64,000 nucleotides of DNA. Source: Schlesneria paludicola DSM 18645 (lineage in GTDB: Bacteria > Planctomycetota > Planctomycetia > Planctomycetales > Planctomycetaceae). The translations under genes were made by a program, and so were the position numbers. This document shows positions 16,427 to 25,238 of the stretch, one piece after another. The first letter of the stretch is position 1, and each line of letters begins with the position of its first letter. Location: positions 374,209 to 438,208 of the forward strand of contig NZ_JH636435.1 in assembly GCF_000255655.1 (NCBI RefSeq). The letters run 5' to 3'. The notes under the pieces were generated by a model. That model was not told where the DNA came from. It saw nothing but the letters and a program-made list of their open reading frames with translations, and made no database searches.

Positions 16427-16465
16427 AGCCGTTGGCCGCGTCGATTCCAAGCGGTCAACGGCTTT
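16427..16465 (+). terminator. Rho-independent-type terminator of the CFA synthase gene
   Basis: A 13-bp stem (AGCCGTTGGCCGC at 16427-16439 with GCGGTCAACGGCT at 16451-16463, one G-U pair) with an 11-base loop is followed by a short TTT. The remaining bases to 16816 show no gene; frames antisense to this region are shadows. Confidence 0.65.
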
Positions 16466-16816
16466 GCACTTAATTGCGACTTGAGCGTTGATGACCATTA
16501 CGCTGCGGTCGGCGAAACCGACGAGTCGCGACAACTTCCCTCTGAGTCATCCCAGAGTTATGTCAATGACTAAGACTGTCGCTGAACAGTCACCATGAGC
16601 CATCGTGACCTTAACGCGCGGCATGGATCTCGTGCACACACAACCATGCTCCAGTTCTCTGTCTGGCGGATGCTGCGACGCCGGACACGGCGATCGTGTT
16701 CCACGGTACCACCCCAGTGAAATGCGAGATTGCCGGTTGTAACGAATCTGCCGACAACACGGCGCAAATCGACCGGGTTGCGCATTTTGGTCGATAGCAG
16801 TTCGGCGAGGCACTGC

Positions 16817-18301
16817 ATGGCATCCGCATTCGATGTGCCTTCTACGGCCATCCCACGAAGGACCACGAAGTTGCAACTTGATTTGTTCGCACCAGACGCT
16901 CCGTCGACGACCGCTTTGAGCCAAGATTCTGGACCAGTCTTCGGCTTCATCCTGGTGGGGGGGACTCTGGTCGGGGCGCAGGTTCGCGACATTCGCCTGG
17001 CGAATGAATTGGCACGACGCGGCTATCAAGTGCATGTCTGGTGGGCGTTTGACAGACCCAGTGTCTCTCCACTCGATCCGCGAATCACACAACGCTGGCT
17101 GTTCGGCTGGTCACGCTATGCGCCTTGGGGAACACCAGCCGTCGCGGATACGCTCTCGCGATCGATGTACCACGTGTCGTCCGAGAGATTTCGAGCCTTG
17201 ATTGCCCAGACGGTGCCTGGCTTCATTGGTCGGCAAGTTCGATTTGTCTTGAAGGCGGTTTGCCGAGGTGTGGAACACGATCGGCATTTGATCGAGCGGT
17301 TCGCTCGCGAACTCGTTCAGACGAAAGTGACCCACTTACTTCCCAACATCGAAATCCTCGCTTGTTTTGCTCGAGCCGCTCGGAACTTGATCCCTTCTCG
17401 TCCGCGTTATCTGGTCACGTTTCAGGGTTATGAGGTGTATGGCAACTACGCACGCGACGCGGGGATCGAGCAGCCATTTTACGATCGACTGGCCGAAGTG
17501 ACGCGAGACTCGGATTGGCCTGCCGTCGTCGTCAGCGATGCCTATGCGTCGCGCATTGAGCGAGAAATTGGCCTCGATGCACGACAACTTGCAACAATTC
17601 CGCCCGGAGTCCCTGTTGGGGATGTCGTCGACCGTGATGCCGCTCAAAAAATGGTCGCGTCACACTTTCCGAGCTATCGCCCCGACGTGCCACTGGTCAC
17701 CTATCTCGGCCGCCAAGACTCAGAAAAAGGCCTTGACCTTCTGATGTATGCGGTACGGATGTTGAAGCATCGTGGAGTTAATTTGCAGTTCGCCATCTGT
17801 GGCCCAACAGCGTTTGGGGGAACCTATTCGGTGGCCTGCCGCCAGATCGCAGAGCATTTGAGACTTAATGTCCTCTCTGCGGGCTTTGTCTCAAACGAGC
17901 TGCGATCTGCCTTGTTCCGAACGAGCCGAGCGGTGGTGTATCCATCGATTCATGAGGAGCCGTTTGGGATGGTTCCAGTCGAAGCGATGGCACAAGGAAC
18001 GCCAGTCCTGGTACCGGACGTGGGAGGGATTGCGGGAGTTGTCGCGGCGGCCGGCGCTGAAGGAGGCTTACGTTTTGGCTGCTGGGATTCAGGATCACTC
18101 GCCAACCGGTTGGAGCAACTACTGAACGACAACGCCTGTCATGCCAGGCTGTCGCGCGGTGCCCTGCATGTCGCCGAGCACTTTTCGGTTTCCAAACTCG
18201 GCGAACGGGTGCTGTCCCATTTGGATCTGCCCGCATTTTCGTCCGAACGCTCTCCGAACAGTCTCCCATTTCAAAGTCAACAAGTCGAAGCCGCAGCCTA
18301 A
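16817..18301 (+). CDS. Glycosyltransferase family 4-type enzyme
   Basis: A 494-residue protein from the ATG at 16817 (GAGG 8 bases upstream; the frame is open to a TTG at 16732 region without support). It has the two Rossmann-like halves of GT-B enzymes. The N-terminal domain has GGTLVGAQVRDIRLANELARRGYQVHVWW. The C-terminal half has VTYLGRQDSEKGLDLLMYAVRML, the nucleotide-sugar strand LQFAICGP, and HEEPFGMVPVEAMAQGTPVL, carrying the E-x7-E motif of retaining GT4 enzymes. It is likely cytoplasmic and makes a surface glycan or glycolipid; the acceptor is unknown. No polysaccharide cluster surrounds it. Confidence 0.9.
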   Translation: MASAFDVPSTAIPRRTTKLQLDLFAPDAPSTTALSQDSGPVFGFILVGGTLVGAQVRDIRLANELARRGYQVHVWWAFDRPSVSPLDPRITQRWLFGWSRYAPWGTPAVADTLSRSMYHVSSERFRALIAQTVPGFIGRQVRFVLKAVCRGVEHDRHLIERFARELVQTKVTHLLPNIEILACFARAARNLIPSRPRYLVTFQGYEVYGNYARDAGIEQPFYDRLAEVTRDSDWPAVVVSDAYASRIEREIGLDARQLATIPPGVPVGDVVDRDAAQKMVASHFPSYRPDVPLVTYLGRQDSEKGLDLLMYAVRMLKHRGVNLQFAICGPTAFGGTYSVACRQIAEHLRLNVLSAGFVSNELRSALFRTSRAVVYPSIHEEPFGMVPVEAMAQGTPVLVPDVGGIAGVVAAAGAEGGLRFGCWDSGSLANRLEQLLNDNACHARLSRGALHVAEHFSVSKLGERVLSHLDLPAFSSERSPNSLPFQSQQVEAAA

Positions 18302-18931
18302 TCCGCCGCACATCGGACGAATCAAAACCGAAGGTCTGGATGCGCGACATTGGGATGTCAACTTCGGCTCCAATCGTCAATGCGGTGGGACGCGATATCT
18401 GATTCGCCGATACCCAAGCAAGGGCGCGTACTGCCTGCCAAGATGCACTCATCAAATACACCGACCGACTTCGATCCGGGCAACGACACTGAATTGCCGG
18501 GCGTCCTCCAGAATCTCTTCGGGGAGCACCTGGTGACGGAAGATGTCGGCAAGCATCCTGATGCCGCACTCGATGCAATCCTCCGTGTGTTGCTGTCCCG
18601 CTGATATGCTGCCGCTTCTAGCTGCGAGCCGAACTACGGCTGAGCTGAATGGTCGGTTCACCGAGAGGCGATCGCCAGTCAGGCATGTCGCAGCAGGATG
18701 TTCATCGAGTTGCCTTCGGCTTTCAACGAAAACGCATTTCGATGAATTCGATGAAGAAGTCGCGAAATGGATTCTCTCATCGCGTCTCATGGCGGGTGAC
18801 AACGCACGCATTGCGAAGAACAACTGACGGTCCAGCCCATGTGGCCAAGCAGATTTGTTCGGGCATGGTCGGAAGGCTAGAATTGCCAATGTGCAAATGT
18901 CGAATCACGCCGATCAAATGAGAGCTCACGC
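18302..18931. other. Intergenic, nothing recognised
   Basis: This 630-base stretch lies between the glycosyltransferase and the RMD1-like gene. Several frames of 60-145 codons exist on both strands but none has a recognisable motif or a good ribosome site. A degraded gene cannot be excluded. Confidence 0.4.
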
Positions 18932-20044
18932 TTGTCTGATACCTTGCCCACTGAAACGATGCCTTCGTTTTCCGGCATCTTGCATTGCTTCGTCGCGTTT
19001 GACTGGGGTGAGGAAGTCGACCTTGGAAAAGCACGGCAGCTTGTTCCAGCTCAGGTTCACAATCTTCCCCGCAAGTCGCGAACTCCGGCGTCGATTGCGT
19101 ACCAGTCACCGCCGCTTCGGTTCGACCTGAAGCCCTCGACGCTTGTCCTTCCGGTACTTGGGCCGATTCAGGTTGAAACTGACCTCATGCTGTTCGACTT
19201 CGGAGCCGTTAGCGTCAGGTTGCAGCTTCCCTTTCATCTCGTGGCAACGGAATTGGCGCGACTTGCGGGGGCGTTGTCCGATCCTTCGATTTTCGTTCAG
19301 GCCGCACGCGCAGCATCGGAGTCGACGTACAATCAACTCCTGCCCGCGATTGACCATCCGCACTGGATTGATCTGAGCGAAGAGTATTTCGTTTTCCAGA
19401 TATTTCCCGATGCAGAGACGCCAACTCCGGCTCAATTGCTGCAAAGATATCCTGGCTGGCTAGCCGGACTGGTCAGGCTCGAATCTGCACCGTTGAGCGA
19501 CAGCGAAATCGCTGAAGCGCTACGCTGTCAACTCGGATATAGTCCACAGGATCTGATCGTGACCGACTGGACCGCAGCCGTCGCATTTGACCACGACTGT
19601 GGCGAGATTCTTGAGACATTGGCGTTTGCGAATCTGCAACTTCTGGAATTTCGGCATATCGATAACCGTCTCGACGAACGGTTGAAAACCGCCTATGGAC
19701 TGATCCAACAGCTCGCGCAAACCAACCGCCCGGTCTGGCAAAGGCATGCTCGAAGTTTGCGAGATTTGGGAGCGTTGAAAGTCGAGGTCAACCTCATGTT
19801 CGAAAAGGCCAGCAATGCCTTGACCTTGGTGGGCGACCCCTATGTGGCTCGTGTTTACCATCAGGTTGCCTCCCGGTTTCACCTCGACGAATGGGGACAG
19901 AACATTCGTCGGTCGATTGCAGTCCTGGAAAGCATCTACCAGGTCGTTTCCAATCAGGCCGGGAGCTACCGAACGGAGATGCTCGAAATCGCGGTCGTGC
20001 TTCTAATTGTGATCGAAATTCTCTTGGCGGTCTTCGCTCACTGA
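18932..20044 (+). CDS. RMD1/DUF155-like membrane-anchored protein
   Basis: A 370-residue protein with a long soluble N-terminal part and one C-terminal membrane helix (EIAVVLLIVIEILLAVF) ending two residues before the terminus. The C-terminal arrangement resembles the RMD1/DUF155 family, found in mitochondria and scattered bacteria. Its shared features are helices with RLDERLKTAYGLI, then IRRSIAVLESIYQVVSNQAGSYRTEMLE, and a terminal transmembrane segment. In yeast RMD1-type proteins act in meiotic division and mitochondrial protein-complex assembly; the bacterial role is unknown. The start is uncertain: TTG at 18932 after GAGAG, or ATG at 18959. Confidence 0.62.
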   Translation: MSDTLPTETMPSFSGILHCFVAFDWGEEVDLGKARQLVPAQVHNLPRKSRTPASIAYQSPPLRFDLKPSTLVLPVLGPIQVETDLMLFDFGAVSVRLQLPFHLVATELARLAGALSDPSIFVQAARAASESTYNQLLPAIDHPHWIDLSEEYFVFQIFPDAETPTPAQLLQRYPGWLAGLVRLESAPLSDSEIAEALRCQLGYSPQDLIVTDWTAAVAFDHDCGEILETLAFANLQLLEFRHIDNRLDERLKTAYGLIQQLAQTNRPVWQRHARSLRDLGALKVEVNLMFEKASNALTLVGDPYVARVYHQVASRFHLDEWGQNIRRSIAVLESIYQVVSNQAGSYRTEMLEIAVVLLIVIEILLAVFAH

Positions 20045-20203
20045 ATTCCCCGCACGTTTCTGGATCGAGATCCGCGAACTTTGCGGGCCGGCAATGACGC
20101 ACGCGGCAATAGTCGGGCTAACCGTATCTTGGTAAATTGGGCGGATGCTCAATCCGCGATGAATTCACTCTGAGTCAACGTATCGGCTTGTGAAAATATG
20201 GGG

Positions 20204-20266
20204 AAGGGCCTTGGTCTTCACAACGTCATGGCGTTTTTGAATCCGTGCGGAGCTAGTCACCGCTAG
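20204..20266 (+). repeat. Short dispersed element, copy A (FLNPC peptide)
   Basis: Bases 20212-20252 match copy B at 22372-22413 over about 42 positions with five mismatches and one gap. The ATG at 20228 opens a 12-codon frame, MAFLNPCGASHR then stop. A purine-rich GGGGAAGG lies just upstream of the element. It sits about 45 bases before the amidohydrolase gene. Whether it is translated or is a DNA/RNA element is unknown. Confidence 0.5.
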
Positions 20267-20310
20267 TTCAACTGATTGTTATCTCAACGAATCCAAGATC
20301 AGGATCACGA

Positions 20311-21261
20311 ATGTCCGATCGCCTAAGCCTGAATCGCCGCCAACTTCTGTCTGCCAGCATTGCTGTCATGGGGGGACTGATGACGACCACATTATCCGCG
20401 GCAGACTCTGAATTGCCTTGGATTGACGCGCACTCGCACATTTGGCCGCCGGAGACAGACGCATTTCCGCTCGCGGCTGGACAGACCAAAAGCGACCTCA
20501 AGCCGGCCAGTTTCACCGACGTGGAATTGATGGCCATTGCCCGACCGGAAGGAGTCGGCCGGGTCGTGTTGATCCAGCATTCCATCTATCACCTGTTTGA
20601 TAACTCGTACCTGATCGACGCGGTGAGACGGCATCCCAAGCTGTTTCGCATTCAGGGCATGGTCGATGATCACGCGACACGCCCCGGTGAGGCAATGAAA
20701 AAGTTACTGCCGCAAGGTGTGACAGGGTTTCGTATCACGCCCTTTATTCGCAAACCGGAAGAAAGGCAGAAATGGCTGGAAACTCCAGGGATGATTGAGA
20801 TGTGGAAGACTGGAGCGACGACGGGACAGGCGATGTGTTTGCTTATCGACGCCGCAGATCTGCCGTCCACCGACCGGATGTGCGAGCAGCATCCCGACAC
20901 ACCTGTTGTGATCGATCACTTTGCCCGGATTGGTGTCGATGGCGAGATGCGTGACGTCGACATTTCAAATTTGTGTCGACTGGCTCGCCACAAACACACA
21001 AACGTCAAGATTTCGGCATTCTACGCGCTCGGCCAAAAGAAGCCCCCTCATGATGAACTAATTCCGATGATCAAGCGATTGTTTGACGCGTTTGGTCCAC
21101 AGCGACTGATGTGGGCCAGCGATTCGCCATATCAGATTCAGGGTGTGAATCGCTACAAGGCATCCATCAGCCTCGTACGCGATCGCCTCGATTTCATTTC
21201 TAACGAGGACCGCGAGTGGTTGCTGCGCAAGACGGCAGAGCGAGTGTTCTTCTATGCATGA
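20311..21261 (+). CDS. Exported amidohydrolase (metal-dependent TIM barrel)
   Basis: A 316-residue protein with a twin-arginine-like signal (LNRRQLLSAS, cleavage near residue 30). The mature enzyme begins WIDAHSHIWPPE with the HxH metal motif at His41/His43, and ends with the family's LMWASDSPYQIQ strand carrying the conserved metal-binding Asp. These features define the amidohydrolase_2 family, which includes 2-pyrone-4,6-dicarboxylate lactonase and related hydrolases and decarboxylases. Substrate unknown. It is followed after about 90 bases by a nitrilase on the same strand, so the two probably act together on a nitrogen-containing compound. Confidence 0.88.
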   Translation: MSDRLSLNRRQLLSASIAVMGGLMTTTLSAADSELPWIDAHSHIWPPETDAFPLAAGQTKSDLKPASFTDVELMAIARPEGVGRVVLIQHSIYHLFDNSYLIDAVRRHPKLFRIQGMVDDHATRPGEAMKKLLPQGVTGFRITPFIRKPEERQKWLETPGMIEMWKTGATTGQAMCLLIDAADLPSTDRMCEQHPDTPVVIDHFARIGVDGEMRDVDISNLCRLARHKHTNVKISAFYALGQKKPPHDELIPMIKRLFDAFGPQRLMWASDSPYQIQGVNRYKASISLVRDRLDFISNEDREWLLRKTAERVFFYA

Positions 21262-21351
21262 CCGAATGGACGTCTGCCATCGCTCAATAATGTGGAGTCA
21301 GCAAATGAGGTCGCCGTACTGGTCGCAGATCATCCGTCTGGGAGCGAAATG

Positions 21352-22299
21352 ATGGCGAGTCAGCAATCTACTGTGGGACAAGCACGCGTCGCCGTGGTGC
21401 AGGCGTCTCCTGTATTATTCGACACGCCAAAGTCACTCCAGAAGCTTGCGGGCTTTGCCGCAGATGCTGCCCGCAAGGGAGCAGAGCTTGTCGTCTTTCC
21501 TGAGGCCTTCATCGGTGGCTACTACAAAGGGCACGATTTCGGTGTCAGCATGGGGCTGCGAACGTCGGATGGTCGTGATGAATTTCGTCGGATCTTTGAG
21601 AATGCGATTGACGTCCCTGGCAACGACACGCAGCTCATTGGTCAAGTTGCCCGCAAGCATGCCGTTCACCTTGTTGTGGGGGTGATCGAACGAGACGGAG
21701 GCTCGCTCTTCTGTACGGCACTCCTCTTTGGCCCTGAGGGGACCTTGCTTGGCAAGCACCGCAAATTGATGCCAACCGCGATGGAAAGGGTAATCTGGGG
21801 CAGCGGAGATGGCTCAACGCTTCCCGTTGTGGATACGAAGCTCGGCAAAATCGGCTCGGTGATCTGCTGGGAAAACTACATGCCTCTCCTCAGGACGGCG
21901 ATGTATGCCAAAGGGATCGAGTTGTACTGCGCCATCACGGTCGATGATCGCGACACCTGGTTGCCTACGGTCACCCACATCGCCCTTGAAGGACGATGCT
22001 ACGTGCTATCAGCCTGCCAATTCCTTGAGCGAAACGATCTTCCTTCCGGTTACCCGGCGGGGCGATTCCCGGAATCCCAAAAGGACTTGATCCGCGGCGG
22101 AAGCTGTATCATCGGCCCATTGGGGCAGCTCCTGGCGGGTCCGATTTTTGGCGAAGAGAGCATTCTGACGGCCGAAATTCATCGAGCGGAATTGGCTCGA
22201 GCTAAATTCGACTTTGACGTGGTAGGTCACTATTCCCGACCGGATGTCTTCCAACTAGACGTGAACGAACAGCCCATGAAATCGGTTCGGTTTCGTTAA
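21352..22299 (+). CDS. Nitrilase (carbon-nitrogen hydrolase superfamily)
   Basis: A 315-residue cytoplasmic enzyme with the full Glu-Lys-Cys triad: Glu51 in VVFPEAF, Lys138 in KHRKLMPT, and Cys172 in SVICWENYMPLL. CWENYMPL is the signature of true nitrilases (nitrile to carboxylic acid), distinguishing them from amidases and NAD synthetase domains. HLVVGVIERDGG and RGGSCIIGPLGQ are also typical. The start is taken at 21352, 7 bases after GGAG; ATG 21349 and a GTG at 21292 are alternatives. It follows the exported amidohydrolase and the pair is bracketed by two copies of a short direct repeat. Confidence 0.93.
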   Translation: MASQQSTVGQARVAVVQASPVLFDTPKSLQKLAGFAADAARKGAELVVFPEAFIGGYYKGHDFGVSMGLRTSDGRDEFRRIFENAIDVPGNDTQLIGQVARKHAVHLVVGVIERDGGSLFCTALLFGPEGTLLGKHRKLMPTAMERVIWGSGDGSTLPVVDTKLGKIGSVICWENYMPLLRTAMYAKGIELYCAITVDDRDTWLPTVTHIALEGRCYVLSACQFLERNDLPSGYPAGRFPESQKDLIRGGSCIIGPLGQLLAGPIFGEESILTAEIHRAELARAKFDFDVVGHYSRPDVFQLDVNEQPMKSVRFR

Positions 22300-22369
22300 C
22301 GCGCGAAGACGCACAACCGCCTGTTCCAATGTGCCTTAACAGCCTTTGGGGGCAGGGAGGAGGGGCGCC

Positions 22370-22531
22370 ATGGTCTTCACGATGTCATGGCAGTTTTTGA
22401 ATCTGGGCGGAGCAATCGCGCGGTATTTCAACAGACGGTTAACCGACGATTCTTTTTACCATCGACACGTTAGTCTATGGATTGACATCTGCTCATCGCC
22501 GCACAAAATCACTGCACCTGAAGCAACTTAA
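22370..22531 (+). CDS. Short dispersed element, copy B (possible 53-codon ORF)
   Basis: An ATG at 22370 preceded by GGGAGGAGGGG opens a 53-codon frame beginning MVFTMSWQFLNLGGAIARY. The first 15 codons correspond to the element also found at 20204-20266 and 37195-37263. The ribosome-binding site is strong, but the downstream part is not shared and it overlaps the end of the convergent gene at 22509-22856 by 23 bases. Coding status is uncertain; it may instead be a repeat. Confidence 0.35.
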   Translation: MVFTMSWQFLNLGGAIARYFNRRLTDDSFYHRHVSLWIDICSSPHKITAPEAT

Positions 22532-22856
22532 TGACTTCGAGCGCCGCTTCTGGGCTGCCAACTTCACGGATGAACTTCGCGGCGGACTGAATCATACCGA
22601 TGTCAATCGTTGTATTCGTGGCCGAGGCCGACTTTCGAATACCGACGTTCTTTCCTTGACGAGGCGAACCGATTCCAAGCTTCTTTCTGCCAGTGTAGTA
22701 GGCGACCGAATAGCTATTCTTGTTAATCTTAGCTGTCGGGTACTTCACCATAATTGCGTCGTTGACTTCCTGGCTGCTGAGCTTGGGGTTCTCAGTCAGG
22801 ATCTCACGAATCGCTTCGGACATATTAAATTCTGCTGCAGCTGCCTTCTTAGCCAT
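22509..22856 (-). CDS. Small conserved-looking hypothetical protein (115 aa)
   Basis: The ATG at 22856 follows GGAG at good spacing. The product begins MAKKAAAAEFNMSEAIREIL and has a basic, helix-rich N-terminal half (NPKLSSQEVNDAIMVKYP, then SYSVAYYTGRKKLGI) that looks like a small winged-helix or nucleic-acid-binding fold. A Gly/Arg-rich linker follows, then a C-terminal amphipathic helix (FIREVGSPEAALEVIKLL). I have seen similar short proteins in planctomycetes but cannot name the family. The codon pattern is richer in A and T than its neighbours. A DNA- or RNA-binding role is only a guess. Confidence 0.7.
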   Translation of the reverse strand: MAKKAAAAEFNMSEAIREILTENPKLSSQEVNDAIMVKYPTAKINKNSYSVAYYTGRKKLGIGSPRQGKNVGIRKSASATNTTIDIGMIQSAAKFIREVGSPEAALEVIKLLQVQ

Positions 22857-23104
22857 TGTCTATCTCCATTGAGTGTCGAGTTAAAGCGCGCATTAGAGAT
22901 AACTTGTGTGTAGGAAGTCAAGGAGTATGGCATTCAACACAATTACGTTCCATTGGCCATATATAGTGAACAGCCCCCGTTTATCTGTATTAAAATTATT
23001 GATCGATTTATGGACACGCTCATCTCGATCTCAATTCCCTGTTGCGTCGTCTAACGAGGTCACGCGTCTCTCAATTTCACGGGTTTCCCCCCATCGAATC
23101 GTGG

Positions 23105-23151
23105 CGTCGCTGGTCTACTGCCGGCCGTCGCCCAACAGAAGACCAGCGACG
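23105..23151. repeat. Strong hairpin in the 22857-23490 gap
   Basis: CGTCGCTGGTCT (23105-23116) pairs perfectly with AGACCAGCGACG (23140-23151), extended by a CTG/CAG pair after one mismatch. There is no U-tract. The first 100 bases of the gap (22905-23015) are unusually AT-rich, as expected for the promoter of the leftward small gene. No gene is supported elsewhere in the gap. Confidence 0.65.
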
Positions 23152-23490
23152 AACATGAGTGAGGGGCCCCAATCTGTGATAAGGGCGATTGCGAAGGCGA
23201 TGGCATCTGCCGTGAAAGCCCATGACGTGGAGTCGAACCAACGTGGTGATGCGCAAACAACGCCGCAATTCTCGCCGATAGCCCGACGGCAGGTGTCGCG
23301 GACCTGCTAATCCAGCCTGAATCTTCGACCTAGGGATGCACTTCGCGACGCAAGTTGCGTGTTCGTTAGGCTGCAAATTTTCCGGCCGCACGGTTACAAT
23401 GTGAGCTTGCTTGGCCGGTTGACTGCCAATCTCGGGTTTAAGCCCATTACAGGTCTGCGGCATCACAGGAATGCTTCCAGGAGAGACTTC

Positions 23491-24975
23491 ATGAGTGCAA
23501 AATCATCACGTCGCGAGTTCCTACAAAACACCTCCGCGATCGGAGCCGCCATTTTCGTCGGTGGAGCCGTCGATCTTCGCGGTCAGGAGCGATCGGCCAA
23601 CGAGCAACTGAATGTCGCCTGCTTCGGCGTAGGCGGTAAAGGGGGCGGCGATTCGAACAACGCAGCAATGTTCGGAAATGTCGTTGCAATCTGCGATGTC
23701 GATCGAAACACGCTGGAATCCAAAGGAAAGGCTAAAGGGTTCGAAGCCGCAGAGAAATTTGTGGACTACCGGGAGCTGTTGGAAAAGTTCGGTAAGAAGA
23801 TCGATATTGCCACGGTCAGCACGCCCGATCACATGCACGGCCCGATCACACTCGCAGCCATGCGACTGGGGATAGGCTGCTACACACAGAAGCCGCTGAC
23901 GCGGACAATCTACGAAGCGCGACTCCTTGGCCAGGTCGCAAAAGAAACGGGCGTTTGCACCCAGATGGGCAATCAAGGGACCGCGCTCGATTCGTCCCGG
24001 GAAGCGATTGCCCAGATCAAGTCTGGCGTGTTGGGCACGTTGAAAGAAGTCTTCGCCTGGTCGAACCGACCTGTCTGGGCACAAGGCCCTGGTCGCCGCA
24101 TGACGCTGGAAAAATTCATCGCTCAGGCGAAGAAGGATGATGCAGAAAATGCGGATAAGTTGATCGAAAAGAAGAAGGAAGAGATCGCCAAGGCGCTCGA
24201 ACGCGTCGATTGGAAGGCCTGGTTGGGTGTTGCGCCTCCACGAGAGTTCTGGCCCGGCATCTACCACACGTTCCAGCATCGCGGCTGGTGGGACTTCGGC
24301 ACCGGGGCACTGGGCGATATGGCCTGCCATCAATTGACAGTGCCCTTCGCTTCATGCGGATTGCGCGATCCGATTTCGGTGGTTGCCAAGTCCACGGGGC
24401 ACGATTTTGATAGCTTCCCAGCCAGTTCGGTCATTCGGTTTGAGTTCCCCGAGACATCCGAACGACCTGCGATTCCATTCTGGTGGTATGACCGCAAGGG
24501 CAACAAGCCGCCGATGGAAGTCTTTGAAAAATACGGGATCACGAAGGTCTCGGACAGTGGCGTGCTGATTATCGGCGAAAAGGGTGCCTTCTATAGCACT
24601 GACGACTACTGCGGCAACTACGAGTTGAAAGGCGTCGAAAAGGTCAAAGTCGACTACGAGAAGGCCGAGGTCAAAGGCAACAACGACGTCAACAACATGT
24701 ACGAGTTGTTCCGAGCGAAGCGTGCCGGCAATCCGATGATCTGTAAGTCGAATTTCATCGAGCGCGCGGGACCACTGACCGAAACCATTTTGCTGGGCAA
24801 TCTCGCGGTGTGGGCCGCCGCCAATGGTGGAACTGAAGGCGCCATGGGCGAGTGGGGTGAAAAGGTTGAGTGGGATGCAAAGAATCTCAAGGTCACCAAC
24901 CTTGCGGCATTGAAGACCCCACGTGTTGCAGACCTGATTAAGCCCGCCTATGCGGAAGGCCACCGGTTGGACTAG
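23491..24975 (+). CDS. Gfo/Idh/MocA family oxidoreductase, Tat-exported
   Basis: A 494-residue exported oxidoreductase. The start at 23491 has a GGAGAG upstream and gives a twin-arginine signal, SSRREFLQ, followed by a hydrophobic stretch to about residue 30. The NAD(P)-binding region is LNVACFGVGGKGGGD, followed by VAICDVD, VDYRELLE, VSTPDHMHGPITLAAM and YTQKPLTRT, the last containing the catalytic-type Lys-Pro of the family. WWDFGTGALGDMACH is also typical of planctomycete members. These secreted paralogues are abundant in planctomycetes and thought to modify sugars or polyols; the substrate is not known. A strong terminator follows. Confidence 0.94.
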   Translation: MSAKSSRREFLQNTSAIGAAIFVGGAVDLRGQERSANEQLNVACFGVGGKGGGDSNNAAMFGNVVAICDVDRNTLESKGKAKGFEAAEKFVDYRELLEKFGKKIDIATVSTPDHMHGPITLAAMRLGIGCYTQKPLTRTIYEARLLGQVAKETGVCTQMGNQGTALDSSREAIAQIKSGVLGTLKEVFAWSNRPVWAQGPGRRMTLEKFIAQAKKDDAENADKLIEKKKEEIAKALERVDWKAWLGVAPPREFWPGIYHTFQHRGWWDFGTGALGDMACHQLTVPFASCGLRDPISVVAKSTGHDFDSFPASSVIRFEFPETSERPAIPFWWYDRKGNKPPMEVFEKYGITKVSDSGVLIIGEKGAFYSTDDYCGNYELKGVEKVKVDYEKAEVKGNNDVNNMYELFRAKRAGNPMICKSNFIERAGPLTETILLGNLAVWAAANGGTEGAMGEWGEKVEWDAKNLKVTNLAALKTPRVADLIKPAYAEGHRLD

Positions 24976-25051
24976 TGGCTGCTGCCGACCGCTGAAAGCA
25001 GCTCATGGTGTGTCTGCGCTTTTGCAATCCACGTTGTGAGCCGTAGATCTT

Positions 25052-25088
25052 CAACCGTAGTACAGCTTGCTGTACTACGGTTGTTTTT
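25052..25088 (+). terminator. Rho-independent terminator after the Gfo/Idh gene
   Basis: A perfect 15-bp inverted repeat (CAACCGTAGTACAGC at 25052-25066 with its complement at 25069-25083) is followed directly by TTTTT (25084-25088). It lies 77 bases past the stop codon. Confidence 0.88.
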
Positions 25089-25238
25089 AAGTGTGTTGCT
25101 TCTGAAAAATACGTCGAATTCGGATTGGCCACTGCCTTCGTTGTGCGAGGTTGAAGTGACCAATCCATTCGGAAATTCGGGCAGAGTTCGCCTGGATTGC
25201 TTTAGGCTTGCGTCAAATCATTGAATGAGGCGAGGATC

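Noticed and set aside
16547-17092. Antisense frames over the start of the glycosyltransferase gene
   Set aside because: Low-complexity Arg/Ser-rich shadows without motifs.
23220-23240. tRNA-like GGTTCGACTCC on the minus strand (also at 43771)
   Set aside because: The flanking bases cannot form the T-stem or the rest of a cloverleaf.
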